From Dromaius novaehollandiae (taxonomy: Eukaryota > Chordata > Aves > Casuariiformes > Dromaiidae): a stretch of 64,000 bases of DNA. The DNA is taken from the NCBI RefSeq assembly GCF_036370855.1, contig NW_026991456.1, forward strand, positions 4,402,001 through 4,466,000. Direction: 5' to 3'. Below, piece after piece: positions 44,779 to 58,778 of this stretch; position 1 is the first letter of the stretch; every line of letters starts with the position of its first letter. A program made the position numbers and the translations under genes. A model generated the notes under the pieces. That model made no database searches and had not been told where the DNA came from. It was given only the letters and a program-made list of their open reading frames with translations.

Positions 44779-47700
44779 TCAGCTTCTAAGGGTGAGATTT
44801 GGAAAGGTACTTAACTGTTAGAAGTGATTTTAGGTAGACTTTTAACTGGTTGTATCTTCAATTTTTATCTTGAAAGATTGTGTTCCTCTGCTACTGAAAC
44901 CTGGAGGAATCCTTGCTTTCAACTTCCAAGTTCCAAGCACAAACAGGACTCCTGGCTGAGGAGCGTGTGGCACAGCATTTCAGTTCTCTGTTCTATTAGG
45001 AACGTTCGCCCTTATAGGAAAACCACCAGTCCATGGAGACGAGAAAAAGCTTTCAAAGATATTCAAGAGGAGAAAAGAAATGTGATTTGAATTTTATGGC
45101 CATTTCTGCTACGTCTTCAGTAAATGAAAGGAGTAGCCTCTTCCAGTGTAACACGAAGAACCTGAAGTTCTGGAAAGGAAGTCTTAGAGAACGGACACCT
45201 GTGTTTTCACCCCCCCCCCCCCGCCCCCAAACACTGGGGAAAGTAACTCTCCCTCTTCTGTCAAATCTCTCTCTTCCGTCAGTCATGACTGCCACCTTTT
45301 TTCCTATTCTGCCTGGAAACATGAAAAAATCACAGAAATTCAAGAAAGGTTTACTTCTAATTTTGCTACTATTGTAAAGTAACAGGAACTTATTCCTGCT
45401 TTTCACCTCTACGTATCATCAGTTAACTTGAGGCAACTGAGTGAACTGGTAGTTATTTTAAGGACATTGGACATAATTTGAAATTTAATCAAGCTGAAGT
45501 GTTCTTTCACTCCAAAAAAAGAGTACTGAAATAAGATTGTGACTTACCAACTACACATCTGTCGTCAATGTGGCTTTGAGAATAAATGCCAAATCACTTC
45601 TGGCAGTTGAGAAAGTTGGGAAAGGCTTTGGCATCCTTTTATCGATTCAACTAAGCTAGCTCTAGGGATAGGTGTTCTATCACTAATAGATGTTCCATCC
45701 CTTCTGGCTGAGTTTATGAATATTGTCCCTCAGTTGGCAGAAGGAGTTTAGATCTTTATTGAGCTGAAAGTGATGGAATGAATCTCAGACAGGTGAGAGG
45801 TCCCTGCTTCTGCATGAATGAGGCTTACAGTCAAAGTGGGATGGAAAGAGGTCTTGCAGATTCCCTTTGCATTCCACTGCATGACTGCTAGGGCTTTTAT
45901 TTCCCCGACTTCCTCTCCTTAAAGCTGTGCATAGAGATAGCAAAGCTTGTGTCCCTATGATCATCTATGGCACACTAAAGAAGGATTTTACAAGTCTCTC
46001 TTTGTCAAACTGCTGCCAGCATATTTTACACTGAGAGGTAACGTGACTGAGAAACATAATTATTTTTGCCCAAAGACACATGGCTAAGGAGAAAACTTAT
46101 CTTCAGTATGTTATAGTCTGAATTTTGATCAAGTAGTGATGATTAAAGGTCATTGCTATCTCAGAAGCCATTTATCTCAAGAATGCTAAAATTAGAATAT
46201 GCACAGGGTAGTAAAAACGTTTGGACTATGTGCACTATTATCCCACTGGCCTGACAGTCCTAAAAAGTAGGAAAAAGAATGTGACAGTGTAACCTTTTGG
46301 TCCTGCTATTTGTCATCCTTCTGTTGCTGCAGAGGCTGAAGCTCAAGGTTTATCTCTTGTTTCTGATTATTAAGTTTCATCAGATATGTGAAGTTCACAG
46401 TTTTTATACTTATCAATGTTGCACTGTCCTTATCTTGAACAGAGATGTGAGGTTTTTTTTAAGCCAGATTTCTGAGTTGTCCAAAACTGTCTTTTTCAGT
46501 GGACTGCCAGCTCAAAGGAAGGAAATAGCTTGAAAAGAAATCATAGACATCATTTGGTCATCAAAGAGCTTACCTCCACAGCAGTGAGTCACATCTGCAC
46601 ACCTTCTCTCTCTGTGCTGATGTTTAAGATATTCAAAGCCATCTAGAGCTAAGCCTCAGCAGAACTGGCAGCATGTTTCAATCAAGAATCAAAATCTCAA
46701 ACCTAAATATGCTTTCTGACAAATATCATCAAAAAGAACAGATTTTCATAAGCCCTGCATTCATCTATCCCTTAGTCTCCACCTAGAGAAACCCAGACAA
46801 AATTAGGGAATTTAAAATGTTAAAGATCTGATGTCTCTTCAAAGCTACAGTTTGCTTTTCTAAGAAAGCCTTATGATCCACCATCTAGAATCCTGTTCTT
46901 CTTCTTTCCTTCCCAAAAATTTCAGTTCCAGTAGGAGATTTGGGAAAATTCCTGCCGAATGACTTGTCATGACAGCAATGCTAAAGTCAGTCAATGTGTG
47001 GTAGAACAGCATTGCCTAGAGTCAGGAGGTCCTAGGGGCATTTGGGGTTTCCCTGTTGCAAGCAGGTGAGGAAAACTCAATGAATCAAGAACAGTACTAT
47101 TAAGAATTTTAGGAAAATTGTCAGTGTTCAGCTGGGACTTAGGTTATATTCCAGTATGGAGAGAGATTCAATCCCCGTATTTCTACTGGGATACCTAGTC
47201 CTTAGGTTTTTGTAGTGTAAAGCACTGGAGGACCGGCCAAAGTATGAAACTTCATCCAGTCTTTAAACAAAGCTGTGAAAAATATCCCGATAATTAAACT
47301 GGATTGTGGCTCCAACATTGATTGGCATGCAATCATGCTTGGATTGCTGCTCTGATAAATTATAAAGCTCAGCTATGCCATAAGGTCAAGGCCTTGGAAA
47401 GGTGGTAGCAGTGTAGTTATAGCTCCGTATGGGCTACAAAGTCCATTAACAGGGCAGAGTAGCCCTGATTTCAGCTTTGCTGAAATATGAACATAATGGT
47501 TAGGCTGCAGCTGTGCCAACTTGGTAAGACCTGGCCTAGCTCCATGGACCTGCCACCATCCTGACCTTTGTGACTGCAACCTGTAAACATACAAATAACA
47601 AATCCAGATCCTGGCAGAAGAAAGTAAGAGAGTTTTCTCTCTTTAATGAAGTGGTGGCAAGCACTTAATGGCAACAGCAGCAGGAAAACTCAGCTTTTCA

Positions 47701-48476
47701 TCTTTCCGGAGAGGAGGAGATACCACCAGATCATCCAGGTTTGGCTGAGAAAGGATTTCTCATTTGCTCGCATCCCTGTTGTGAAGGAAAATTGGCCATT
47801 TTCCGCTCAAGAATAAGTTGGGACGATTCACCAAATAAAATACTTTCCCTTTAGAGGGTGAAAAATCTCATGCTGAAAGGGAAGGAATCATGAACAAAAA
47901 GGGAATCAGTCATCACTGTAAAGGTTCTGCCATTTTCACCTCCCGTTAAAAATTATTGTTATTCTATTGGAGGTTACCAGTAACCTGGCTGATGCGCTCA
48001 AAGCTGAGTTCTTCTCATATGGGTGACTGAACTGAGGTTTCAGTTCTTGCTGAGGTCTGTTTCTAGCATAGGCTTCAAGGTATTGCATATGTACAAAACT
48101 ATTCTCTCACTGACCTGTTTCATCTAGAAAGATAAGAGTAGGTACCATAGATATCAAGCCAGTTTATTCCCCCCTTGAGCCAGATCTTCAGAAGTACTTG
48201 CCCATTTCAAGAAACAGACAACAGGATTAAAAACAGCCTATAATGGTTAGGTACACAAGGAAAATGCTTACCCTGCTTAGATACACAAAAGACCAGACTG
48301 CTTTTAGACACTGAGTTATCTTTGAATAGTTGGCTGTTGTTTATCTCCAACCTACCAAACATTTTCTGCCCTATAACACAGCAACTAGCCATGGACTACT
48401 TGGGAAACTGAAGAAGGAAATTTCTGTCTCCTGCCCCAACGAGAGTGATCAAAAACTGGATTAGGTGCAAATTTGT
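44779..48476. other. AT-rich DNA, no gene recognised (copy 2)
   Basis: Equivalent of 10456-14154. The C-run near 45211-45228 differs in length and is interrupted by a G. Confidence 0.6.
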
Positions 48477-48618
48477 AGACTCTCCATCTGTGCTGATACT
48501 TAAAATTCAGCTGGATAGGGCCTGAGCAATCTGATCTGCCTGAACCTGCTTTGAGGCGGAGGTTGGACTGGATGACCTCCAGAAATCCTTCCCAACTTAA
48601 ATTATTCTATGCTTCTAT
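48477..48618 (+). mobile_element. CR1 LINE 3' fragment, copy 2
   Basis: Same CR1 3' end as 14155-14296, inherited with the unit duplication. Confidence 0.9.
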
Positions 48619-50251
48619 CTGCAGATTGAAAATGATCTTTTTATCTCTTAAATGAGGAAATAGGCCTACCTTCCTTGCATGAAGGTGCGAGATATTTTGT
48701 GCACTATCGATCCCAGAAATAAACTCTTATTTTGAAAGCTTCAAACATTTAATGCACCTTCATAATACTGAATAGCTTCCTTCTTCACTCCAAAGATATC
48801 TTACTGAAAACAAATCAGAAGATTTATCTAAATAGAAAAACTTCAGGACTTCAGACTTGCAATAGAGCCCCTCCCTGCTCCACCTCCCCAGATAAATGTC
48901 ATTTGCTTAGATGTTCACAGAACTACGCAATTCAGTACTGCCTTTGGAGCAACATCTCATTCTTTTCCCAGTATGCTGCAGCTGGCCTGGAGCCTGTGAA
49001 ACATATGAATGAAGACCCTTCCCCTGATTCTGGCATGAGTTTAAGGACATCTCTATCTGCCAGAAAAACTAGCTTATTTGTGCTACTTAGAGGGCTTAGA
49101 GGTTGTTTGACAAACTGTTGGCCTTCAGAGCAGAGAGCTGAATTGGGTTACTCAGCTGAAGAGTGATCTGCTCTGACCGTCCCTAGCAGGGAAAGTCATC
49201 AGTGGAGCTTAGACAGCAGAGATGTCACAGGCAACGCAGCCTTAGTTAGACTGTGCTTACAGTGGCTGCTCGTGTCGTGGAGCAGGGGCAACTCCTGGGA
49301 CAATGCCCATACAGTGCCATGTGTAAGATGATGAGTGAGGGAAGCTAGTCTGTTTGGGCTACGCCATGAAGTCTGCAATGTATCTGCATTGGACTGAGTC
49401 CTGTTCTAGCCTGGATTAGACTGACAATGTAATGGATTTCTGAATTGTCATCTAGACTATGTGAAAGCCGTGGTGTTCAGTGGATAGCTGGGTTAAGACT
49501 GGATGAACAGCTATTACTCGTCTGGGTTATTTATCTTTCTTTCATTTAGTCTTCTCTCACAATTTAGTCAGAAATATCTGAAACTTCCAGGGTGTTACAG
49601 GAAGCATGAAAATGTTTGCTTTCAGAAAATTTGTGCTTCTAGATCCTGCCAGAGTTGCTCTGGAAACTGACTGGTTATTTTTTAATAACACCTGTCAGTC
49701 TCAATGATAAATCTAGGGATATGGAATAATGGAACATATTCCTTCCTCATACACTACATTTACACATTAAGGGGTCTGAGTGGTTCAGGATGTGAAGAAT
49801 GTGTTGCTATGAGCGATGAACCCCAGCGAGAGGGAGTGTAGCCTTTTATGGGATCTTTACTCGAGGGGGCTAACATGTTCAGCTGGCAGAGTCAGAGTTA
49901 GATATCTGTCCATAGTCTAAGCAGCTCATAGTAAGACGTCACACAATGCGCCTTTGCTTTAAATGACCTCCTTCCTCTTTTCTTCCTCTTCCTCTTCTCC
50001 TATTAGGAATGAAATGCTGGCTGGCTTCAAAAGCATTGCTTTGCACTTGCAGATCCGAGCCCTTCCCTCAGAGCAGCTCGGAGAGGCAAGGTCAAAGTGG
50101 AGTACCATTTGGATACTTGGGTCCCCAAGAGGGGAAAAGACAACCCGCACCACCGTGAACATGCCAGCGCAAACTGCACAACAGGTACGGTGACAGCAGC
50201 ATGCCCGTTTTTCTGAGTAGGCTTATTCTGCCTGGGAAGGAGGTGTGAGCC
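48619..50251. other. no gene recognised (copy 2 of 14297-15929)
   Basis: It includes the possible alternative 5' exon at 50007-50184 with the same splice-like borders as in copy 1. Confidence 0.35.
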
Positions 50252-50632
50252 GTGCCGGCGGAAGCACAGCCCCCGCCCCCGCCGTGAGCAGGGCTGGGCA
50301 GTGGCCGCAGGCTGCGGATGGTGCCCGTCGGGTCCCTGGCGCCAGGTGAGCCCTGTCTCTGCAACGGCCCCGGGTCCTAAAGGGGGGCAGGGCCACGCCA
50401 CCCCGGTACCTGCCCGTCACAGACACGCTGCGATCCGATTGGCTGCGCCGCATCAGGACCGGCCCACTCGGCTGCTACGAGCCTCCTCATTGGCCGAGCT
50501 GCCCGCCGTCACAATGGCCCGCAGAGCTGGGGTCACTCTGCGGCAGAGAGGGCGGCGGCGCAGCAGCTCCTCGCGCGCTCTCTGCCCGGGTGCTCGCGGT
50601 CGCGCTGGCGGAAGCGAGCGTGGGCTCAGCGA
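50252..50632 (+). promoter_or_regulatory. CpG-island promoter of the USP42-like gene, copy 2
   Basis: Same island as 15930-16310 at offset 34322. Both ATTGG motifs are intact, so copy 2 has retained its promoter elements. Confidence 0.6.
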
Positions 50633-50687
50633 GCCTTCTGGATAACTGGGCTCGTTCCTTTTCCAACTGGAATTGCGTGTGACAGAA

Positions 50688-53600
50688 ATGAAGTCATGCT
50701 CTGCAAGTTGCAGTCAGGCCCCATCTGCAGGAGCTGGCCTAGAAAGGAGCTACTCCTGTGAGTAAAGACTTCAAGAGTAAAGGTGAATTTTGTGACTCCC
50801 CAAAGGCGCTGGCAGTGGCTAAGGAAAAAGGCCAGCATAATTGGACTATCAGCTGAGCGCCTGGGGATGGAAGGGACTCGGCAACAGTTCCTGAAGGCCG
50901 AGTAGTCGTGGTTGCCCATGAGAAAAAGTCAAACAGATGAGTAAACTCTTCTTCCCAAACTGTGCGCTGACCAGCCAACGTGAGCGGCAGCCTTCCTGGG
51001 CTGTCTCTACTACGTGCTTGTGTTCTGCAGGGCAGCTGGTTCTTGTGGGGGCTGCTCTCCAGAACGCTGCCTTTGAAACCTCCGTTCCTAAAACAAAGGC
51101 CGGCAGTCTCTCTTAGAATCTAATTTCCTTGCAGGCGTTACTGACGGAATTGCTCCGCCACAAAGGATGCATTTCCCACCCGAGAAGATTTCTGTGGCTT
51201 GGCGGCAAAGGCAAAGCGTTGGAGCTGGACTCCGCAACCTGGGCAATACGTGTTTCCTCAACTCTGTTCTACAGTGTTTGACCTACACGCCCCCTCTGGC
51301 CAATTACCTGCTTTCTGGGGAACACAGCCAGTCATGTGAGTACTTGTGAACACGTTCCTTGCAAGCTGCTGGACAGCTCTGCAGGTGAAAGGACAGCAGT
51401 GACTCTGTGAAGCAGACTCTGGGTTTTCCTAGTGTCCCTGCAGGGGCTCCCTTTTAAGAGCGCATGCACGGCAGGCTCAGGATAGCTGAGGGAGTGCTTG
51501 CTTTCCTTTAATGCCCCGTGCTCCGGCGTCGAAGGAGGGTTCTTTCTTCCCTCCTGTGAATGATCAAGGGCATTGGGAAGTAAGGCGCTTCATGAATATT
51601 TGGCCTGTGGCTTTCCGGCTGCTCGAAAGATGATAAATTTTCGGAGGAGGGCATCACAGGTTCTCGGTGTTCCTTCCCAGCCGGGTTTCCCTAATGCACG
51701 ACCGCTGCGAGACCTGATGTGGTCACTGCTGAACCGGAAGAAGAGGAAAACTACCACAGAGCACCGTGAAAGCAATATGAGCTAGTCGGGCTATTCCCGT
51801 GCACCTCCCTGCAGAAGAGGGCTTGGCAGTAGTCCTTCAGGTGCTTCGTCAGAAAATGCGTGCTTGTGCAGGCTTACTGGTTAATGCTTATGCGCACAGA
51901 CTGGGCTGTTGGCACCTTTGGAGAAGAGAGCGTGGAACGGAGAGCAGAGACCGCACTTCCAACTTGGAGATTGTTGGTGCTTAAGGTTTTCCACAGGTAC
52001 GTAGGTATCTTGCACTAGCCGGAGGTGGTTTCTTCCTTGACTCTTGACAGGTCGTGAGCAAGGCTTCTGCATGCTGTGTACGATGGAAGCTCACGTTAAG
52101 CATGTCCTGTTCTGCTCTGACAACGCCGTTGAGCCTACGGCTGTCTTCAGTGACCTTAGACGTAAGTCATTTCAGATGGCGTTCTTTGCAGAAACGTCTG
52201 AATTTTCAGAGGGTTATTTCACGGGTGCAAAGGGCTTGGAGAGATTAATTGTTGTAGGAAAGAGAGCTTTTAGAAAAGTAGGTTTCCTGTCCCTTTTGAA
52301 GAGATAAGCATTGTGCCCTTTGTGTTTATTAGGAATAGGGGAGCATTTCTGTTTTGGCAGACAGGAAGATGCTCACGAATTCTTATGTTACACCGTGGCT
52401 GCTATGCAGACAGCTTGCTTGAATGGAAGCACCAGGTAAGCAGAACCAAGTTAACCTTGAAGTGTTCTCTAGCACTTTTGACGCCTTCCTTTCCTACCCT
52501 ACGTGAAAACCTTTGCCCAGGGTTTTCGTAGAAAAGAAAAGCTCTTTGAAGAAAGAGCTACCTCTCCGCCTCGGCTCTTCTGAGCGCTGATGATAATTTG
52601 TTTCCAGCTTGGACACGTCGTCGCAAGCCACCACGGTCATTCACCAAATATTTGGAGGATTCCTAAGATCCAGAGGTACTTTTGGAAACTACTGCTGTCC
52701 TTGGAACTGATCTGTGCCTTTGTGCCCGTTTGTCGCAAAGAGCTTGCGGTGTGCCAAGAAGTAGCGGCTCTCAATAATGTAAACGGGCAAAGTGAGTCTC
52801 CTTCCCATTTTGTGACGTGCTTCTGTTTGGCTTCCAGTAACGTGCTTGAGCTGCCAAGCAGTTTCAGAGTCCTATGAGGCCTTCCTCGATATCCCGTTGG
52901 AGATAAAGGTAAGACGTCTTGGAGCGGTGGCTGACGATGCCGTCGAAGGCCCCGAGCTTTCGGGGGCTGTTCTTTCTTTTTGTGGCTTTCTAAACTCGAC
53001 GGAGTTCACGTAGGCATGTATGCTGTTCACGGCAAAAACGCTTGGTGGAGGCTGGGAGGTGGATTGGACTTGGTCCTCCTCTGGAAGCCCCGTGAATGGT
53101 CTCCGTGTGTGTGGGGGTTTAAGCCAGAGAGAGAGCAATTAGCGTATCTCCGCACGCATGCTCGTCCTATGATACTTCCCAGTTTTGGACTACCCCGATA
53201 CACTTCTGATTGGTACGCGATGGCTTTTTTTGCTCTTGTGATTTACGCAAAGGCATACCACAGATAACTTGATTGTGCGCTACCGCAGACAGGTAGCTCT
53301 TGGTACCAAAGTACAGTCCTTTTCAAACAAGGTCAGTGTTCAGCATACTCTGCTTCTGCCTCCTTCTTCGCGGTGTTCGCTGCTTCGCAAGTAGGTCTCC
53401 CACGTGTGCACGAGGGAGGCCCTGCGGCAAAAGAGGAGTTGCGGGTTGGCATTTGAGTTTCCAGCAACTCAGTGCCCTCCTTTCTTCCTCCTCCAGGCAG
53501 CCTCCTCTGTCCCCGGGGCGCTCGAAGAATTTGTGAGACCTGAGCTGCTGGATGGTGAGAATTGCTACAAATGTAGCAAGTAAGTAGTCTTCCTAATGCC

Positions 53601-56600
53601 ATCGGACTAGGAGATAGTGGCCGAACCCATTGTCCGCCTCGGAGCGGCTTTGGGTTGTGCAGCTAATGAACCCTGAAGTCACCCAAAGCTTGGAAAAGAG
53701 TACATTTGCTTCTTAGAGCGGAATCGGTGTCATTCTGTTCAACTAGTTGGAAATCTTTGATAAGAAGCGCAGGCGCTAGCTCGCATTCCGGAACCACGCT
53801 CCGGTGAGAGAGTCACGTTCCTGCTGCCTTGCGTGTTGTTGGCAAGCCTTACTTTTGGGCCCAGCAAAGATACGTGCTCAGGCATTTGCTTGGCTACCGA
53901 AAGACAACGTTCCCGCTCCTTATCGAGCTGGCCTCCTACATCCTGCCAGGTTCTCTGCAGGAGCAAGGCTGAAATGCAGGGTGTGGCTTTAAGGAAAGAA
54001 GCCCCGTCTTAGGCAAGGAAATACCATTCAGCTAGGATGAGCGTGAGAGAGACATGGAAACTTGCTTGACTTTTGGCGTGAGGGGGAGGGGGGAAGATGC
54101 CTTGAAACAATTGCCTGTGCTTGCTTTGAAGGTGTGAAAAGATGGTTGCTGCGTCCAAGAGGTTTACAATACATCGCTCTTCCAACGTTCTCACCATAGC
54201 CCTGAAAAGATTTGCCAACTTCACTGGTGGAAAGATTAGCAAGGTATCTATGCAAGTGTAATGCCTTCTTGGGAAGGGAGATTTCCCAAGGCGGAACGCT
54301 CTGTTCAAAGTTGTTAATGTCGGCCGACTGTAACCATAGCGACAGAAGATGTCTAGGCAAAATCAGCGCAAGAAGTAGGTCTTACTCTTTCTCTTCCGGT
54401 AACAGCAAAGCTCCCGTGTGACGATAAGCGTATGCTCCGCTCTGAAAGAGCTGGTTTTGCATTGAGCAGTTCTCTGCAACGGAAGCAATTAAATGTTGTC
54501 TCTGGGAAGACCGATTTCTGAGGAGGCAAAACATGTCTGTCTAAGCTTCCAGCCCACATTCTTAGCAGTGTTCTTCCCCGGCTCTTTCACGAAGTGTTCC
54601 CAGATGAGTTTTGAATCCTCTTGCTCTGTCTTCAGGATGTGGAATATCCAGAGTATTTGGACCTGCGAGCATACATGTCTCAGCCAGTTGGAGAACCAGT
54701 CCTCTACGCCTTATATGCAGTCCTGGTGCACAGAGGTGCCAGCGGTCGTGCAGGACACTATTTCTGCTTCACCAAGGTAAGCATCAGCTTCATTTCTTGC
54801 AGGGCAGAATCTGTGCTGGTGAAGAGAAACTTGTCCCAGCATGTTACTGACAACCATTGTTTTGAAGGGGAAAGAGCTCGTTACCTGTCTCCTTTGACTA
54901 GTCTTGGTGTCTCCTTTGTCTGCTAGTGTTCTGTCTGGGTTTTCCTGTAGAGAGCACGCTCTAGAGTTGCTCTAAAGGCATCGTTGCCTTTCTTTGCAGG
55001 CCAGTAATGGACTGTGGTATGAGATGAATGATGCCTCGGTAGTCCTTTGCGACCTCCAAACTGTTCTCAGTCAGCAGGCGTATTTACTTTTTTATATCAG
55101 GTAAGAGCGAGTATTCAGATGGGTTTGGGGTACCTTTCCCTTTCGCGCTGCTGAAACCTCTCTTCTGCTCCTCTGACGTGTTTTTCCTTCTGTCCTGGGC
55201 GGAAAGGACTATTGGTAGAATTGCGTTCTGTCCAGTCTGGAATTCCCCATGTCACGCAGTGTCTTTCATTGCTTGGCCTTCACCTGCTGCACTTGCGTAA
55301 CTTGCTACGTACGTGCTCTGTGGAGCTGGCGAATGCCATAAAGGAGGAGAAATTCAGGCCAGAGGTGGTGTAAGGATGAGTTCTTGCTCTGCAAGGGACG
55401 GCCGTGGTAGGAAGAGCAGCATCTAATTTTCAGCTTGTAGTCTTGGTTACGTTCTCAGTATGACGTATCAGCTGCTCCTAGATGATGGCAGGATGGGATT
55501 CAGCCCAAGAGGAGGCTGACAGGGCATGTCTCAACTGAGATCACTGTTGTTTCCCAAGGTGCGATGGTGAGACACTTGGAGAATGCACTTCTGACGCGCC
55601 CGTGCCATCTTATCCCCCTTCGTGCCTTGGTCAGCCAGGGGCTAATAAGAAGGGGGCTGGATTTCTGAGACCGCAGCTTGCTCCTCGTATGCTGAAGGTA
55701 ACGGGGAGGGGGGAAGAGAGGGAAGGAGAGAGGCACCAAATGGGTAGTGGGAATTGTCTTTTTCTTCCTTTTTTTTTTTCCTTTTCTGGTAGCGTCTGCA
55801 TTGTATTTTCCCTCCCACCCTGCAGCTTTCTTCACAGCTCTCCTGCTGCAGCCGGAATCACTCAAACAGTGGCTGCTGCTGAATTGTGTGCAGCCCTGCT
55901 GCTTCTTTACTTGCAGCTCCGCTTCCTGAAGCACAGCGAGACATTGGAAGTAGAGCCTAGTCATGCTCAAATCCTGGGGAAAAAAAAAAAGGGAAAGACT
56001 GCTTGGTTTATTTTTAGTGCTGTCACTTGAGCTGAGACAGCAAAACCAGAATGGCTTATTCCTGAGCACTGGAACAAGTATGCTGGGGGTTTCAGGGAAA
56101 GTTGAAAGGGGAAAAATGGACGCAGGTACATAGCTAGAGACAGAGAGAGAGAGCGCGAGAGAGAGAGAGCGCGCAATTTGGGGCCATCCTTAATCCGTGC
56201 TCAGCTCTTTGGATGGGCTTTCAAAAATGATGCTCATTTGCTTCCAGTCGGCCAAAAACCAAAAGTAGGAATGAACAACACTTGCTGGCCTTGCACTTCA
56301 AATTAAAGCAGAGTGGGGCATTTTTTGTTGTTTTTTTCCTCTTCATCTCCTGAGGCAATCTGTGGGACTCCCTGGTAGGAGGGGTTTGTGTTTGGGGCTT
56401 CTCCAAGCTGTGTGTTTGCACATAGCCATCTCACGATCTCTTCTTTTGAAATACAGAGCTCAAGTCATTTAAAGAGAAACGGAGCCCTGAAAGAGGATCC
56501 CAATACCATTGGCGTCACAGAAATGGGCGGTGATTCCCACAAGAGGAGGTGCTCTCGCAGGCTGGAAAGAAACAAGCGAAACTGCCACCTGCAGCAGTAT

Positions 56601-58317
56601 TGCCCTGGAAGCAGGCGCACATCTTCCCGTAGTGACAGAAACTGCCTGGATAAGGGCAGAAGCTCCGGAAAATGTCCTCCTTACCGATCCCGAAGCAGAG
56701 GACGAACAGAGCAAGAGAGGTCACACGAGCATTCTTGCAAAAGCAGGTGGCTCCACCTGTCATCACACGCCAGAGGGGAAGGCGGGCATCACTTCAGCAG
56801 CCACCAAGCAGACGCGCGCCGCTGTCCAGTCCCGGAGCAGCAGTCTGAAAACTATTCTCCTCAACGACGAGCACCTTCAGCTGTGTCAGTTCCTTCCGGT
56901 TTTGAGGGCTCTTCCCGGAAGGCTGAAAAGCAAAGAAACAGAAAAAGAGGACATCCCCACGCCGGAGGGAGCGACAACAAAATAGAAGGGAAACGGAGAA
57001 AGACCGAGAAAAGAGATTTCCGCAGTTCCTCTTGTTCTTCTCTGGCTGTTCCTCCTGTCCGCCCAGTTGGCTTTAAAGAGCTCTCAATAGTGCGGCGTCT
57101 GTCTGGAGATCACGTGGGTAGGTCGATCAAGTGAAGGCAGGAAAGATACTGCTGAGCTGTGCTAGCACTTCAGAAGGGGACTGCTAACGGTGCTGACTGC
57201 TGCTTGGAATACGCAGGGGTAGAAGACACCGCTCTGGAATAAAGCTATTAGATGTTTATTACCTTGAAATCCCCAAACCACAAGGGGAATCCCAGGAACC
57301 TTGCAGGCAGGTGACCGGGCTGCCCCAGGCACCATAGAGCATCGGCCCCTGGCGACGTTCAGGGGGAGGGGGGGTGGGGGTTTAAGGCGAAAGAATAGGC
57401 TACAATGTGGCGTAGTGTGCATGCGCTGCAGATAACAAGGAGAGCGGTAATTCTTTAGATGTACAGATAACAAGGGAAGCAATAATTCTTTAGGAATACG
57501 TGAGTCCAGGTTGATGCCTGTGTGGTGCACCTAAGGGTCGCGACCCGCCGTTCCCCTTGGAGTCTGAACACCAAGTGTTTTGGCAGCTGCACTAGTTGGC
57601 CGGTCAACATGCTCCTGTCTCCTCGCCAATATTCCACTTTTATTTACCCACTAACGAGACCAATTTACCCACTAACGGGACCATACAGTTAGAGGCACAT
57701 GTGCACACGGTTCTGGATCAGGCTACGAGAATGATTGTTTTCTTTGGCACCTCTTCCAGAACTAGCCTCAATTAATGATGTGTGTACAAGCCAAGACCTA
57801 ATGTCCGCTCGACCTCTGAGGGTGTGCGTTTCTTAGTAAGGCAGACGTTCAGAAATTACCGCAGAGCAGCTGCAAATCATCCCCTGCAGTAGACTTGATA
57901 AAATACAGTCCCATGTAGGCATCGAGTGCCACATCTGTTTTTTCTGTTCTGAACTTGCCCCTTTCCTTCCGACAGTATGATTTGGATTTCTCTGCACTCC
58001 ACATGGACAGTCACAAGCGTAAGAGCAAGAAGAAAAAGAGCAGACCCATCAAGAAGCTGGAAAGCTGCTTGGAATGCTCAGATCCTCCTTTCCGGAAGTA
58101 CCCACGGGAGGAGAAGGGAGACGGCCATCCTCCAGACGGCTCTTTATGGGAACAATACAGCAACCATGGCAGTAAACAACTCCACGGGGCGGGCAGCCTT
58201 CAAGGGCTTGCGTCAGGAAGGCTGTGCAGTATGCCCTGGCTTCCAAATATTCTGCCTCAATTGAAAGAGACACAAGTTTTCCTCGTGTGTGTGTTTCCAG
58301 TTTTGAATGGTCACTAG
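50688..58317 (+). CDS. USP42-like: USP42-like ubiquitin-specific protease, 13 exons, copy 2
   Basis: Second intact copy of the gene. Exons are 50688-50757, 51135-51335, 52051-52161, 52333-52435, 52608-52675, 52838-52908, 53497-53579, 54132-54243, 54636-54776, 55000-55100, 55559-55697, 56457-57113 and 57976-58317. All splice sites and catalytic motifs are retained. By eye it differs from copy 1 in the coding exons at four sites: a Pro to Ser change at residue 13 in the first exon, and silent changes in the codons for Asp27 (gat/gac), Val117 (gtc/gtt) and Ser167 (tct/tcg). With its own CpG island and polyadenylation signal it should be expressible. Very recent duplication or continuing gene conversion would both explain the near-identity. 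Confidence 0.85.
56135..56173. repeat. (GA)n/(CG)n microsatellite, copy 2
   Basis: Same tract as 21812-21850 with one more GA step and one fewer CG step near its end. Confidence 0.9.
57238..57243 (+). terminator. AATAAA, possible early polyadenylation signal, copy 2
   Basis: Same as 22915-22920. Exon 12 read-through would stop at 57132-57134. Confidence 0.4.
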
Positions 58318-58757
58318 GAAAGAAGGCAAAACTGCCACCAAATGTCACGTCCCTAAGGTCTACCGTGGGTCAGGAGAGCAGGTAGCTGTGTCCTGCTCTT
58401 CTGCACAGTACGCCCGTCCTAGCACGCAACGGACAGGTGGTGGCTTTTCCTGGGAGGCTTTTGGAAGCCTCCCTCTCGAGGTCGCTCCAGTCCCGGAGTC
58501 ACAGCGCACGTCAAGCTGCGGGCAGGCTCAGGTCTTTGCTGTTTAGAAAGCAAACCGCTGAGCAGATGGGTTTGTGCTGAATGTCATGACAGGGAGTGAG
58601 CCTGCTTCCTTTTGTCGTTCAGCTGCAGAGCTTGAGGACGGGAGCCGTCAAGACTGACTAACCTTACCATCTACACCACCACTTACCATCCAACCCAACA
58701 GAGAGCCGTTCTCCAAACAATGCTAACCAATCCGAGCTTGAAGAGTGTTCTCAGAGC

Positions 58758-58763
58758 AATAAA
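58758..58763 (+). terminator. AATAAA polyadenylation signal of the USP42-like gene, copy 2
   Basis: Same signal and context as 24435-24440, about 440 bp after the stop codon of copy 2. Confidence 0.6.
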
Positions 58764-58778
58764 GTTGCCGTCAAAACA

